From NCBI GenBank assembly GCA_034231615.1, contig CM067310.1, forward strand, positions 2,772,510 to 2,836,509: a DNA stretch of 64,000 bases. Direction: 5' to 3'. Under the pieces are notes generated by a model. That model ran no database searches and was not told the origin of the DNA. It saw only the letters and a list, made by a program, of their open reading frames with translations. This stretch comes from Meghimatium bilineatum. Lineage: Eukaryota; Mollusca; Gastropoda; Stylommatophora; Philomycidae. The position numbers were made by a program, and so were the translations under genes. Within the stretch, counting starts at the first letter, position 1. The number at the start of each line of letters is the position of its first letter. Positions 10,681 to 21,439 of the stretch are shown here, piece by piece.

Positions 10681-10984
10681 AGGATCGTGTCCGAAAATGT
10701 GGAGGTAGCAGATGGAAAGAGATTTGGCTGCATAAAGGACAGACAATATCTCCGACACCACCAGAAATACCACATACAGCGACACTGTCGACATACAGTG
10801 AAGCTAGTTAGTCCAGTCTGAAAATTGGAGGGGCGGCCAATGAAAAAAAGCATGAAAAGGTGGATGCATGGTGAAAGACAGAAAGATTTCATACTGAGTA
10901 CAATGAAAAAGTGAAAGGGCAGAACAGCGCTAGAGGACAGCACAAACTGCAAAAAGAAGGTGGAAACGATTAAGGAAATGAGAA
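10681..10984. other. no gene recognised
   Basis: Purine-rich plus strand with no frame or repeat that I recognise. Confidence 0.35.
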
Positions 10985-11900
10985 CTACGAGCACTGTTAG
11001 CTCGAGACAAGCTTCTAGTTACCTGTTTTCCTTATAGGCAGAGACCCATACCCAATATTGGGCGTCTTGCAAAGCAAAACGACCTGGCCTAACTGTATTG
11101 TCGAGTCTTCCTATACCGGAAACATGCTCGTGAAGAGAAAGGTTTGCAACACCATATAGGCTCAGGCAAAAAGGGACAAAGATGGCACTCCTGGCCCAAC
11201 TCTACTATCAAGCTTTCCTATACCGGAAGTACACTTGCAGAGAGAAAGGGTTTCGTACCCGATGGGATCAGGCACAAAAGGGACAACGATTTAGCCCTGA
11301 CCTAACTCTACTGGCAGGTGTTCCTATACCGGAAACACACATGCAGAGAGAAAGGGTTCAGTACCTGATGGGTTCAGGCGCTTTTGGGACAAGGTCGCTC
11401 AGCTCGAGAACGCCTTGCTCTCAAGCGCGTGGTGTTAGACTCGAACTTGGGCGAGGGGTTCACAATGTCGGTGAACAACACCTCGGCTAAGAAGGCGAAA
11501 GAACCAGGGTCCAACTCTTCTGGTGAGTTCTTCCTCCTAAGGAACCAGGCTCACGGATGAGAAACGATTCAGTACCTGGTGGGCACAGGCACAGTACGTC
11601 CAATTACACGAGGCAAGTTCACAGACAGTGGAACACCTCGTGCGAGACAGACGTGAGCAAAAACTTATGGGCGAAGAGTCACACACATGCGTGCCTGGCG
11701 ACAGATAGGGAGGATGTCACATGCTAGGGTAGCCAACCCGAATTGTCAAGGCATGCCGAAATCGGATGTACTAGGCCTACAAGGTGCATAACGGTAGCAC
11801 AACGTAAACACGATCCCGGCGGAAACCGCATGGATATCCATGCTGGTTACAATGGAGCGAACGCAAAACAAAAATAAAGGCACAGTGACTCAAGACGTGA
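10985..11900. repeat. dispersed repeat family J, long copy
   Basis: The start CTCGAGACAAGCTTCTAGTT and later words (TGGGCACAGGCACAG, TTACACGAGGCAA, GGAACACCTCGTGCGAGA) match 35337-35815. It is notably richer in GC and CpG than its surroundings. Between the shared ends this copy carries an extra tandem block. No coding frame is shared by the copies. It is an unclassified interspersed repeat. Confidence 0.6.
11083..11402. repeat. three tandem units of about 106 bp inside family J
   Basis: Units begin near 11083, 11190 and 11296 with CCTGGCCTAACT-like sequence. Each contains TTCCTATACCGGAA, CAGAGAGAAAGG and a CAGGC-(A/C/T) run before AAAAGGGACAA or its variant. They are absent from the other J copy. 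Confidence 0.8.
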
Positions 11901-11934
11901 CTTGGTTTCATGCCTGGAGTCATTGAGTAGTTTT

Positions 11935-11985
11935 ACATAACCAATAGGCAATTGGTAGCGGGGAATGAGCACGGTGAATTCTACC
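11935..11985. repeat. short repeat shared with 32775-32825
   Basis: CAATTGGTAGCGGGGAATGA occurs here. Its reverse complement, with small changes (TCATTCCCCGCCACCAATTG), occurs at 32795-32815. Confidence 0.55.
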
Positions 11986-11989
11986 TTGT

Positions 11990-12480
11990 TTTTTTTTTGG
12001 TTGGATATTTATATCCAGTCAATTTGTCATTACTTGATTTATTTACTTGGTTTATTAGTCTTTGTAGTTCCTGTAAAATTTCTGCTAAAAGAACAATGTC
12101 ATCTGCATATCTCAAGTTGTTTATTATTTTCCCATTGATCTTGAATCCTGACATGTCTTCTATATTTTTAAAGATATTTGCTGTGTAGATATTAAATAGG
12201 CTTGGTGATAAAATGCACCCTTGTCTTACCCCTCTCCTTATTTCTATGTATGGTAAGTAGCTGTTTTCACACCTTATTGATGCAGTCTGTTCCCAATATA
12301 TATTTCTAATCAGTCATAGGTCTTTTCCATCTATGCCTATTTGTTGAAGACATTTGATTAATTTTTTTATGTTGGACTCTGTCATAGGCCTTTATACATA
12401 AATAGACAATTATACATAAATTGTTAATGAAGCTACTTCCACGTTTAATATATTGTTTGCTTCCATGTGTAATTTTCTGC
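11990..12480 (-). pseudogene. antisense RTE-like RT fragment
   Basis: On the minus strand it shows RQGCILSPSLFNIYTANIF-like sequence and LRYADDIVLLAE, the RT palm blocks also seen at 4780-4980. It is truncated on both sides and carries stops. Confidence 0.75.
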
Positions 12481-12684
12481 ATTTCGTTATGTTGTCAGAT
12501 TACTACACAATGCCAAAAATACGTCTAGTTTAAAATAGACCGGATATTAATTATAGCGTGATAATTATGCCGAATTAAGAACTCTTCAATTTGGAAGATA
12601 CACAGCCGTTAAGTCAAAGTATGCATTGCTGTCAAACGAAGCTTATATCATACAGAAGTGCCAGACATCTAGTAATAACACGCA

Positions 12685-12692
12685 ATAATAGT
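12685..12692. repeat. left 8-bp target site duplication of hAT element
   Basis: ATAATAGT lies immediately before the CAGTGG terminus and is repeated exactly at 14426-14433. Confidence 0.9.
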
Positions 12693-14425
12693 CAGTGGCG
12701 TAGCGAGGGGGGGGGGGCGGAGGTGCGGACCGCCCCGGGCGACATCATCGGGAAGGGCGGAAAATTTCAAACACTAAATATCCAACTACTAAATTAACAA
12801 TTCCTTAATTGACAATGATAATTATGACAACAGAACCTTTCCCAATAATAGTCTTCAAAGGATAAAGCAATATAATTGACCCGGAAAAGTGCAAATGGTT
12901 GGTTGGTGTTTATGACGTTATTTAAGTTTAAAAACCAAATAGTTTTTATGTTGTAAAATGTACAAATTTTAAGTTATATGAGAAATAAAACGTGATAATT
13001 AAGCTTACTTTGAAGAGGAATATATAGCAGCAGTCCACTTGAAGCATATGAGTTTACAAATAGAACATGCGAAAAATTATAAACCCGCCTACTACCGTAG
13101 ATAATACAGATAGAAAGTATGTTCCTTGTTGCAGTAACCATACTTTGAATCTGGAGAGAGTACACACATCGTCAGCAGGGACCAGTTACTTTTTTTGGTA
13201 CTATGGACAGAGTTTTAAATTATTTTTCGTCTTCCACGCACCGCTGGAAAATTATTACCGACATTGCAGGTCAAAGTGTTAAACGCGTTGTTGAAACACG
13301 CTGGAGTGCAAGGTGCGAAGCCATAGCGATCATGAAGATCCATTATAATGAGATTATTGAAGTCCTGGAATCACTTTTGCAGAACATACAAGAACATTCA
13401 ATGACAAGATCAGACGCTATGCTCTACTCCTGCTCTCCAGTTGTTGTCATTTTTTGTCTTACTTGGATTATGAAATCGAGTTCTTTGTGAAATAAATTAT
13501 ACACAATTGTATCTCCAGACGACAGGTCTAAATGTGCATCAATGTGCTCTGAAAATGCAGGCATCACAATTGTTTCTAGTCGACAACCGCGATGTTATGG
13601 TCATCGACGCATTCTATGATGCTAAAAATGTGTGTGAAGATCTAGGCATCAATATAGCCCCTCATCGAATAAGGGAAAAAAGATGGATGGTGACAAATCT
13701 GCAGATATTGTTTTAAATTATGATATTGAATTAAGACATGAAATGTTCGAATCAATGGACGAAATAATACAAGAAATCAAGTCCAGGTTTCAGCAACTGC
13801 ATGAGCTGGATGTTAAATACTCTTTCCTCACACAAGGCTACTTGTTAAATCCAGGATACAAGTGTGGAGTCAAAGAAGAGCCTAGTGACATCGATGTGAA
13901 AGAGTTTGAAATCGATAAAGTGAGGTTACGCGATTTCGTAGCTGTAGCTGATGCAAAAGACCAAGATAAAGTTATAACGGGATCCTTTGAGCTTCTGCAG
14001 TTTATTCAGCAATGCAACTATGATATTAGCTTGCCGAATATCACGATAATGCTTTGCATATTTTTAGCAATAGCTATCAGCATTGCATCATGTGAACGAA
14101 GCTTCTCAAAGGTAAAGTTAATACAAACTTACGTAAGGTCTACCATGAGCTCCACAAGGTTAAGTAATTTAACCATTTTGACAATAGAACATAGTATCAC
14201 GGACGAAATTAATTTTGACGACGTAATAAGCAATTTTTCCGCCCTCAAGGCTGGAAAAGTTAAAAAAAATAATGTATTTTTATTTATGTAACTAATATAT
14301 TTTCAAATAAATATTTTTTTCCAGTATTTTACTTACAATTACTGACCTGTTATTTTTTTGTAATGTCACAAGGGCGGAAAAATATGTTTCCGTCCAGGGC
14401 GCCATTGACACACACTACTCCACTG
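12693..14425 (+). mobile_element. hAT DNA transposon remnant, 1.73 kb
   Basis: The left end is CAGTGGCGTAGCGAGG and the right end, read inward, is CAGTGGAGTAGTGTGT, so the terminal inverted repeats still match at most positions. Both ends are bounded by the identical 8-bp sequence ATAATAGT, the duplication length made by hAT transposases. Subterminal AAGGGCGGAAAA motifs occur near both ends (about 12754 and 14370). The interior holds the decayed transposase listed next. The element is short for an autonomous hAT and lacks the N-terminal zinc finger region. A poly-G run has grown just inside the left end. Confidence 0.9.
13067..14291 (+). pseudogene. hAT transposase pseudogene (ZMYM1-like)
   Basis: Four frame segments follow the order of a hAT transposase of the ZMYM1-like group. 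The first includes CCSNHTLNL (13067 frame). Then comes MDRVLNYFSSSTHRWKII with VKRVVETRWSARCEA (13203 frame), then a middle part from 13507. The last is a 202-codon frame from 13683 ending in the dimerisation region with ASCERSFSKVKLI and RSTMSSTRLSNL. Frameshifts near 13195, 13440 and 13690 break the gene, so the product cannot be made. The N-terminal DNA-binding part is missing. Known role of the family: cut-and-paste transposition. Identification rests on the C-terminal signature, the terminal repeats and the 8-bp duplication. Confidence 0.85.
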
Positions 14426-14433
14426 ATAATAGT
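14426..14433. repeat. right 8-bp target site duplication of hAT element
   Basis: ATAATAGT directly follows the terminal CCACTG and equals the left copy at 12685-12692. Confidence 0.9.
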
Positions 14434-14529
14434 ACAGATAAATGAAGGCATAATCAGTCATATCACGTGGTTTTATTCATATAGGACCGTAGCTGCCTAG
14501 CCTATGGCTGACCAAAAAAAAAATCACTT

Positions 14530-14760
14530 CCATGGTGGCCTCCTGATCATCTGCATTAGCCTCCACTTCCTGGTAACTGAATGAACGTAAATACTAAATA
14601 AGGTAGACAGGTTACTGAAGAAAACTGTCAATATAAAATAATAGAAAATACCAATAAAACAAAGAACAAATACAATTGTTAACGTGTCTTTCCTATTGGG
14701 ACCTTTATAAAAACATTTTTTTTTAAAGTTAAGAAAACAAAACCATAACAAATATAACCA
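14530..14760 (-). repeat. dispersed repeat family L with hammerhead-like core
   Basis: On the minus strand it contains AAAGGTCCCAATAGGA, ACGTTAACAATTGTATTTGT and TTATTTAGTATTTACGTTC. All recur on the plus strand at 55150-55330 with small changes. The core resembles a degraded hammerhead ribozyme motif, as carried by Penelope-like elements. The 75-codon frame over it is not conserved in the other copy. Confidence 0.55.
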
Positions 14761-15066
14761 AAATGGCTGGGAAAATGATTTTGCTGTGTAATATTTTTTT
14801 CAGACCTGTCATATTTAGAACTCACTGTAAGAATGGAAGATTTATTGACTTACAGTTTTGTGGATGTCTCCACCAAGGTTTTTTAGTCTTGTCACATGGA
14901 AATATACAGCTGTAAGTTATAGGCTGAACTTACTCCTGCCACCTAAGCACTACAAACATTTGCTACATAATTTGGTAACCAGTTTTACATCTAGAGCAGA
15001 AGATGCAACTCTAATTTTGTCAGTTGGCTATATTTAAAATTGCACATCAAGCGAAACCATTTAGTT

Positions 15067-15333
15067 CTATGAAGTGCCAATAAAGTCACAGTTTTCACCA
15101 ACAGCCAAAAACATCAGGAGATTTCCTGCCTTGGAAGTAAAAAAATTTTGTTTTAGTATTGAACATCTAACGTTTGCAGTGGGCACTATCTCCAGAAGTC
15201 TATTCTCTTCTGGACACTGTTTGAAAACAAACATTTTCTCCATATGTTGACTCTGTGGTAGAGGATTTTTTTTGATCACTTCATAGACCCAACTTGGTTG
15301 AATTAGCTTGTGGTTTGAAAGCCAATCGTTCAC
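15067..15333 (-). CDS. unrecognised 88-codon frame, possibly a fragment
   Basis: I do not recognise this frame. It is hydrophilic to mixed in composition (NDWLSNHKLIQPSWVYEVIK near the start, EENRLLEIVPTANVRC in the middle), without a signal peptide or membrane span. The nominal start is a GTG inside the last unit of a 41-bp tandem array, so the tandem repeat has duplicated the first codons (VNDWLS) of this frame. It could be an exon of an unknown gene, a transposon remnant or chance. I saw no splice consensus that settles it. Confidence 0.2.
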   Translation of the reverse strand: MNDWLSNHKLIQPSWVYEVIKKNPLPQSQHMEKMFVFKQCPEENRLLEIVPTANVRCSILKQNFFTSKAGNLLMFLAVGENCDFIGTS

Positions 15334-15475
15334 ATTTTACTGGCGATATGATTGGATGAAAGCCAATCGTTCACATTGTACTGGTGATATGATTGGATGA
15401 AAGCCAATCGTTCACATTGTACTGGTGATATGATTGGATGAAAGCCAATCGTTCACATTGTACTGGTGATGTCAT
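15318..15475. repeat. 41-bp minisatellite, about 4 units
   Basis: Units contain AAAGCCAATCGTTCACATTG and TACTGGTGATATGATTGGAT. The last unit diverges after GTGATGTCATTGCATG. Confidence 0.9.
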
Positions 15476-15559
15476 TGCATGCATTAGTCGCGTCATAAAA
15501 TTTGATCATAATTAAATGGCAATGGTAGGAGAAGATGGGTTGGGCAAAAGATACTGATA

Positions 15560-15800
15560 TAATAATAAAATCCATAGTCCGTCAGGGTCGTAGGAGTGTC
15601 ACATTGATATCCGTCAGGGTCGTAGGAGTGTCACATTGATAAATTTGGTACAGAAAGATTTTCACACATCTCTATCCTCTACCATCCTGATGATTTTTGA
15701 AACTTCACACCCTGCCCAGTCATTGATATTATCTAGCCATGTCTTCTTCTGGCCTCCTAGTATTCTTTCAACCTCCACCATACCTTGAAGAAGGCCTCTT
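15560..15800 (-). mobile_element. antisense LINE 3' end with 30-bp duplication
   Basis: On the minus strand it carries the LINE ending seen at 53385-53720: an AAGACATGGCTAGATAATAT-like stretch, then a segment around MVEDRD. CCGTCAGGGTCGTAGGAGTG is duplicated at about 15578 and 15608. The ATAATAATAAAA near 15560 matches the (ATT)n tail. Confidence 0.6.
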
Positions 15801-16595
15801 CATGTACACATCACAGAGAGGGACAGTTTACAAGTTTCAATTTCTCTTAAATAGGTGGAAGTTCACTACGAGTCACTCATTTCAGTGAGAGCAGCAATTT
15901 AGTTGTACTGGTCAGCTAACACCTGGCATAATCTGCACTGCTATTAGGTGTTGCCCATTATTTCTACCTGCCTCATTGGACACATTGAAATAGATGAAAC
16001 ATGGGAAAACTGATTTTAATAATGTATAGTACTTAGACAAAACAAGCAATCAGTAATACTCAGACTGGGTACATGGAATGCAAGAACCATATGCCTTAGA
16101 CTTAACACCTCTGACATGACAAATGAACCATCTATTCAATAACCCATAATCTGTCAGAGTCATTGCGGTACTAATTGGTCATAACATTTTTCTATCTTGC
16201 ACAGCATACTTTGAGAGTTCAATAAAATCACTGAGTCTGTTGGTGATTGTGTCACCAGCCAAGTGAGATCTGCTGTCACTACCTCTATTTCCATTCTCGT
16301 ACTTGATGTTATAGTGGGATATGCAGCTCACTTCTTAGCTAATTTCCTGCCATTTTGGTAGACCACGAAACCCCAACCACACATGTGTGTTTCTTGTGTT
16401 ACTGAGCCATCTGTGTAAATTATATGCAGCTTCAAGTGCTGCAGTATGAGTTCTTGGATCATCCTTCTGTTCTGTTGGCTGCCCAGTTACTGCACTCTCA
16501 TGCCAGCTGAATCACAGCTGTTGTCAATAACTTTCTATCTTTGCTAAATGCCACCCATTCACAGCTTCTTCCCACTTCCTCCAGCTCACAAACTC
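15801..16595. other. no gene recognised
   Basis: About 800 bp without a domain, array or repeat relationship that I could establish. Confidence 0.35.
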
Positions 16596-16599
16596 TTGA

Positions 16600-16770
16600 G
16601 TCTGTGATCGCCAAAGTACTGGGTTCAAATCTCACCGCAGACAATTGTATATTCATATTGTTCAGAGAGATGGCAAACTACTGAATGTATTTATATTGCA
16701 TAGAAAATAAATAAAGCCAAAAAATGTTGTCTTGATGATATGTCCTGAATAGAATACACTACCAAAACAA
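16600..16770 (+). repeat. tRNA-derived SINE, family E
   Basis: A B-box-like GGGTTCAAATCTC at about 16621 is followed by GATGGCAAACTACTGAATG, ATTGCATAGAAAATAA and AGCCAAAA. It ends in CCTGAATAGAATACACTACC. The same order occurs at 43855-44010 (plus), 44560-44800 (minus) and 59395-59590 (minus). Confidence 0.65.
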
Positions 16771-16814
16771 AAATATTGATGAAGAAGCACTCTGAGAAAC
16801 TAGATTTTGAGTTT

Positions 16815-17260
16815 CTTGATATCATCAAAGATAAACTAGACAAGTCTTGGTACCATCAATGATCAACTAGACAAGAGTCTTGGTACCATCAAGGATCAAC
16901 TAGACAAGAGTCTTGGTACCATCAAGGGAAACTAGACAATAGTCTTGGTACCATCAAGGAGAAGCTAGACAAGAGTATTAGTACCATCAATGATAAACTA
17001 GACAAGTCTTGGTACCATCATGGAGAAACTAGACAAGAGTCTTGGTACCATCAAGGATAAACTAGACAAGAGTCTTGGTACCATCAAGGAGAAACTAGAC
17101 AAGAGTCTTGGTACCATCAAGGAGAAACTAGACACGAGTATTAGTACCATCAAGGATAAACTAGACACGTCTTGGTACCATCAATGAGTAACTAGACAAC
17201 TCTTGGTACCATCAAGGAGAAACTAGACAAGTCTTGGTACCATCAATGAGAAACAGTTAT
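16815..17260. repeat. 31/33-bp minisatellite, about 14 units
   Basis: Units are AACTAGACAAGAGTCTTGG plus TACCATCAAGGAGA, with 31-bp variants that lack AG. In units of 33 bp one frame reads KLDKSLGTIKE, but the 31-bp units break it, so no continuous protein results. Confidence 0.9.
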
Positions 17261-17509
17261 TACTTGAATGTATTATGTGAAGAACAATCAAGAATGGAAT
17301 TGGTTTCACCATAAGAATAACAGATGTATCAACTACATAAACATTCACAATGCTATAGTACAAGAGGAAAAGAAAGTTAGTGTGTGAGAAAAGAAATGTT
17401 ATTGTGTGAGGAAAGAAAAGTTAGTGTGCAAATCTAAATACATTTTGAACCAAAAAATGCAATGTTTGTTTTCTGTTTATCTGTTTATACACTATGTAGG
17501 TATTTTTTT

Positions 17510-17660
17510 ATTATGTTTGTTCTCAAACTCCCATGGATATCTCTTATAGTAGCACAGTGATATTACAAGATTTCCAACAGAATGTAGTTCACACAACAGA
17601 AATGTGTTGTGTTGCCGTTTTGTTTGCATCAATGGCCTGACACCTTTGGCTTTGGTAACT
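17510..17660 (+). repeat. SINE-like family B copy
   Basis: TTTGTTCTCAAACTCCCATG, AGATTTCCAACAGAATGTAG and GCCGTTTTGTTTGCATCAAT match 40960-41125 in order and orientation. Confidence 0.65.
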
Positions 17661-17779
17661 AATACATTCAATATTTTTACCACATCTGCTGAACAGTGTA
17701 CGTCTGTGATTATATTGATAGTATAATCGACCAGCCATACAAGAGAATATTGCTGGAATGACCAATGTCTGCTTCACAA

Positions 17780-18020
17780 CAAGGTAATATAAACTATATT
17801 ATGGATCTGAAACATGGACAACCTACACAAGACATGAGAGGAGACTAAAAAACTTTGAGCTAAAATCATAATCAGCACAATCTTACATAAAATGGCACGA
17901 TACAATCATCAATATAGAACTTTTACGCCACCCTCAGCTACCATCTGCCATGGAAACACTTAATAAAAATAGATTGCGAGGGCTGGACCATATCCACAGA
18001 ATGCCAAATTGTTACATTCA
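17780..18020 (+). pseudogene. LINE RT C-terminal fragment
   Basis: Translation gives LYYGSETWTTYTRHERRLKN and, after a frameshift, sequence like TILHKMARYNHQYRT. The Y-G-x-E-T-W block follows the RT core in RTE-like and related LINEs. It is truncated on both sides. Confidence 0.6.
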
Positions 18021-18795
18021 ACAGTAAGTACTATTCAGAGAAGCTTCTGAAGGCCTGTCGTAGTCCCATGCTGAGGTACAAAGACATTTGTAAGTCATCA
18101 ATGAAAGATTTCTTTAAAATCTGGCAAACATGGCCAAAACTTGAGCTGTCTGGAGGCACAATCTGCGTGCTGGCTGGAGCGATGTTGTTTAGGAACAATA
18201 TAATAAAAGATATGGAAGATAAAAGGGAAAGATGAAAACAAACATCTTCTGTTACTTTAACAACATGATCGCTTAGAAAGTATTCCATTACTGAGAGAAA
18301 AGGCTCATTGGCTTGTTTTTGTTTGTTTTCTTAATGTTCGTCTGCAAGATGAAAAAGCCATTCAGTAAATTCTAAATATTACAGAAAGTTATGCTATATT
18401 TTTATAAAGAAAATTAACTGCTTGTGTTACAATTCAATGGTGGAGCAAAGACAAATAATACTACAATCTGCCATGATGTAGGGTTTATTATAGTGGAATC
18501 CCCTTATAATAACTTGGTCCAAACCAGCAAAATATGTATTAAAATTTACCATGTACAGTACAAACAATAAAGAATAAATATAATTGGGGATTTTAAATGT
18601 GTTGCTATATAGGGAAATGTGTTATAAGAGGATTCTCTATAGAGGAATTCCACTATACCAATCATAATTTTTTTCTGCAATGACTTCTGGGAAGAAATCA
18701 TGCCTGAACTTCTGGCATGGGAATCAACCCTTTTTACCAAACAGTTTGTCTAAAAAATACAGGATGGTCACAGCAAAGACCTCTCTAAAGTAAAA
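18021..18795. other. no gene recognised
   Basis: No domain or repeat recognised. Frames of 60-85 codons on the minus strand lack supporting features. Confidence 0.35.
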
Positions 18796-18807
18796 GACTT
18801 CCCAGAT

Positions 18808-18930
18808 CCTAGCATTACTCCCTACAGTTACATTTAACCAGTCATCTTGGACTTGCTCCCTACTGTTACATTTAACCAGTGATCTTGGACTTGCTCCCTA
18901 CAGTTACATTTAACCAGTCATCTGGGACTT
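18808..18930. repeat. 38-bp repeat, about 3 units
   Basis: CTCCCTACAGTTACATTTAA followed by CCAGTCATCTTGGACTTG repeats three times with few changes. Confidence 0.9.
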
Positions 18931-18999
18931 AGCTAAATCTATTTTTAAACGCTGTTGTCTTTCTCCAGGTGAATTATGGTTGATAGTATTCACACCTGC

Positions 19000-19145
19000 C
19001 GTTCGTCTTTCTTTCTAGCACAAGGAATTGCAAGCGATTAGCTCTTACTTCCTATGTGCAGCGGGGTGGTTTTTATGAGCGTTCTTTCATACCCAGGAGA
19101 CTTCGGCTTAATGTAAATGCCTAATGAAGGAGCGTTCTACTTGGA
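19000..19145. repeat. dispersed repeat family N copy
   Basis: GGAATTGCAAGCGATTAGCT, CATACCCAGGAGACTTCGGC and the following segment match 51115-51235 in reverse orientation. Confidence 0.5.
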
Positions 19146-19149
19146 TGGA

Positions 19150-19520
19150 GTGTTGTCGATCCAGTGCCAGATGTGTCACCTTGGTTGAATTGAGTCCACG
19201 CTTGTTCAAGGTTATCTTGATTTTTTCTATCCACCGTTTTCGTGGTTTGCCTGTGGCTTTATGTCCGGATACTCTTTTGTTATATGCTCTTATTGGTATT
19301 TAGGTTCTTTCTCATAAGGTGATCAAACCATTTTACTCGCTGTCTTTTGATATGTTCAATACATGATATTATACCTGCCCTTTTCATAATTGCTGTATTT
19401 CTTATTTTATCTAGTTTAGCAACCATTACAACTTTTCTCATACATTTCATTTCACATGTAATGATTTTTCTTTGCTGCGAGACGATTAAAGACCATGTTT
19501 GGCATTGGTAGCATGGTGTT
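19150..19520 (-). pseudogene. antisense RTE-like LINE C-terminus
   Basis: Minus-strand translation gives YQCQTWSLI, KIITCEMKCMRKVVMVAKLD and later IKRQRVKWFDHLMRK. The nearly identical region at 41730-42170 is in the same orientation and lies inside an intron of the ABC transporter gene. Stops are present. Confidence 0.7.
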
Positions 19521-19910
19521 TTTTAAAAAACTGTCCCACTGAACAAAAAAGCATCACAAAATGAATGTGTCTTAGGAATTCTTATTGTGAAATTTGTGTT
19601 AATTAGGGGGAGACATGGCCACATTTGTAACTAAACACACCATACAGTAGTTACCAAAACGAAATTTTGACGGCGCATAAATCGCTACATCCAACTATCT
19701 TCACTCTACGCAATGAGAGGACCCCAGTATGAACCTAGTAGGGGTGCCCCTCAGTGCGTTGCATGCAGCTCAATTTATCTGCAGCTGAAGTTGTGATTTT
19801 TTAATCTCCAAGTCACAAAAGCTGTATGAAATACTAATGGTTACTGTTATAGCCTAACTATCAATGATAAATAAATAGTAATAAACAAAAGAACAAAGAC
19901 TTTTTTTCTA

Positions 19911-19940
19911 CTTTACGGTCCAACTGGGACCTTTTTCAAG
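19911..19940 (-). repeat. hammerhead-like core motif (family L relic)
   Basis: On the minus strand CTTGAAAAAGGTCCCAGTTG is followed by GACCGTAAAG. GGTCC and GGACC form the helix II stem. The neighbouring AAGTCTTTGTTC-like tail matches 55226-55236. Confidence 0.5.
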
Positions 19941-19949
19941 AAACACATA

Positions 19950-20200
19950 AACAAGAAAAACGTACAACTTTTGTTACTGCATGTTTTCCTGTGAAGGAGC
20001 GCAGAGAGACTTTCTATGGGCTGTGGAAATAAAGGCTGCTTTGCCATAGCAGATGCCTCAACATATATAAGAAGGATTTTAATTGTACCTCCAAAAGATA
20101 ATATCCTGTCCCAACCGTGGATTGAACCCAGGACATCAAGGGTTGAGAATGGAGTTCTAACAACATGGCCATGTGCTCCACTAGCTCCACACATAAACAA
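19950..20200 (-). repeat. tRNA-derived SINE, family F
   Basis: On the minus strand a tRNA-like head with GGAGCACATGGCCATG (A-box region) and TGGGTTCAATCCACGG (B-box) is followed by a body ending in TTTATTTCCACAGCCCATAG. The body recurs at 44290-44420. A tRNA cloverleaf is not intact, so I do not call a tRNA gene. Confidence 0.6.
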
Positions 20201-20394
20201 GAATCACAAAATTTCAAAATATACATGTGATTATTTGGAGATGTCTTTCTTACAATATTAAAAAGTTGGACTATGGGCATGTGATGTGGCCACATCTCCC
20301 CATAAAGCACCATAATTTGTTTTTCATACACAGTGTTGTCAAAATTTTTTTCACATTGTGCTAGCAAGGAGACCAAAAAACAACGCTGAATGAA

Positions 20395-20770
20395 ATATGA
20401 TCTTGGTTAACAACGAAGGTACAGAAGCACAAACCAACAATATGATAAATTGGTATAAATTTGAGGACTTGAATATTTTCACATACCTCGGATCCTGCAT
20501 AGGTCTATGCAGCAATGGAAAACGCAAAACAGACTTAGATATAGGTCCCTACGGCTGGAGATGGATGTAGCGGATATGTCAAGTTTAACTTTAATGTGGA
20601 AAAGCAAAATCAGTGTTAGTGTGAAAAACTTTGAAACTCACTTATGTTATCTATTGTGTTGTGTTGGTGTGAAAGCTGAACACTCACTGCAGTCATGGAG
20701 AGAGGTTATAAACCTTCGAATACAAATGTTACAGACAAATTCTGCGCATCTCCTATAGAGAGCATGAGAC
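20395..20770 (+). pseudogene. RTE-like LINE RT fragment
   Basis: The frame shows FEDLNIFTYLGSCI, the post-RT F-x-Y-L-G-S block, and then MWKSKISVSVKNFETHLCYL, which is followed by degraded Y-G-A-E-like sequence. Frameshifted and truncated. Confidence 0.65.
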
Positions 20771-21029
20771 AAATGTGTCAATCAATCAAGTGCCATGCCG
20801 AATGGCATAGGCGATCATGTTTCTCCACGACTCTCTGCCTCTCATGTTGTCAATAAGCTTGGTTGGTGAGCTTTTACCGAGCCACAATACTAGTCCATCT
20901 AGCGACAAATGTGTACGTTAGAAATAAAAAAGATTCATACAGGTCTATAAGAATCATTACTGCCAATAGTAAAGTGACAAATATACCTACTTGCATGGTT
21001 TATATGTCTGTTGTTAAGGGAGGTTGGTG
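20771..21029. other. no gene seen
   Basis: A short spacer between a LINE fragment and element H4 with nothing recognised. Confidence 0.35.
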
Positions 21030-21415
21030 TTCAACTCCCCCCTCCCACCCTTAGGAAATCATAACATGTTTTTTATTGCTAAGAATTTAGTCAAAAGGTG
21101 GGTGAAACCCCTACATTAGCGATTTTACACAAAACTGTCATCTTTCTCATTAAAAAAAGTCATCACCTTTCTCTCCAAAAACTCATCAGCTTTCACATCA
21201 AAAAGGTTATTGGCTTTCTCATCAAAAAAGTCATCACCTTTCTCATCAAAAAAGTCATCAGCTTTCACATAAAAAAAGTCATCAGTTTTCTCATAAAAAA
21301 GTAATCAGCTTTTGCATTAAAAAGAGGGAATTAAATACAAAAATAGACGAATGCCTTTTTTCACATCATTTTATAGGTAAACCCCCTTCCTCAATGAAAA
21401 CATGTCTACAGCCCT
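21030..21415 (-). repeat. dispersed element H with internal 24-bp array (H4)
   Basis: On the minus strand it starts AGGGCTGTAGACATGTTTTC, passes GGCATTCGTCTATTTTTG, then a tandem array. It ends with TTTTGACTAAATTCTTAGCA, ATGTTATGATTTCCTAAGGG and a purine-rich end. The ends match H1, H3 and H5 in order. Confidence 0.6.
21128..21312. repeat. 24-bp minisatellite, about 7 units
   Basis: The unit is GTCATCACCTTTCTCATCA plus AAAAA. The 24-bp period keeps a lysine- and isoleucine-rich frame open by chance. Confidence 0.9.
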
Positions 21416-21439
21416 TGTGGTTTTTTTGGACATGTGATG

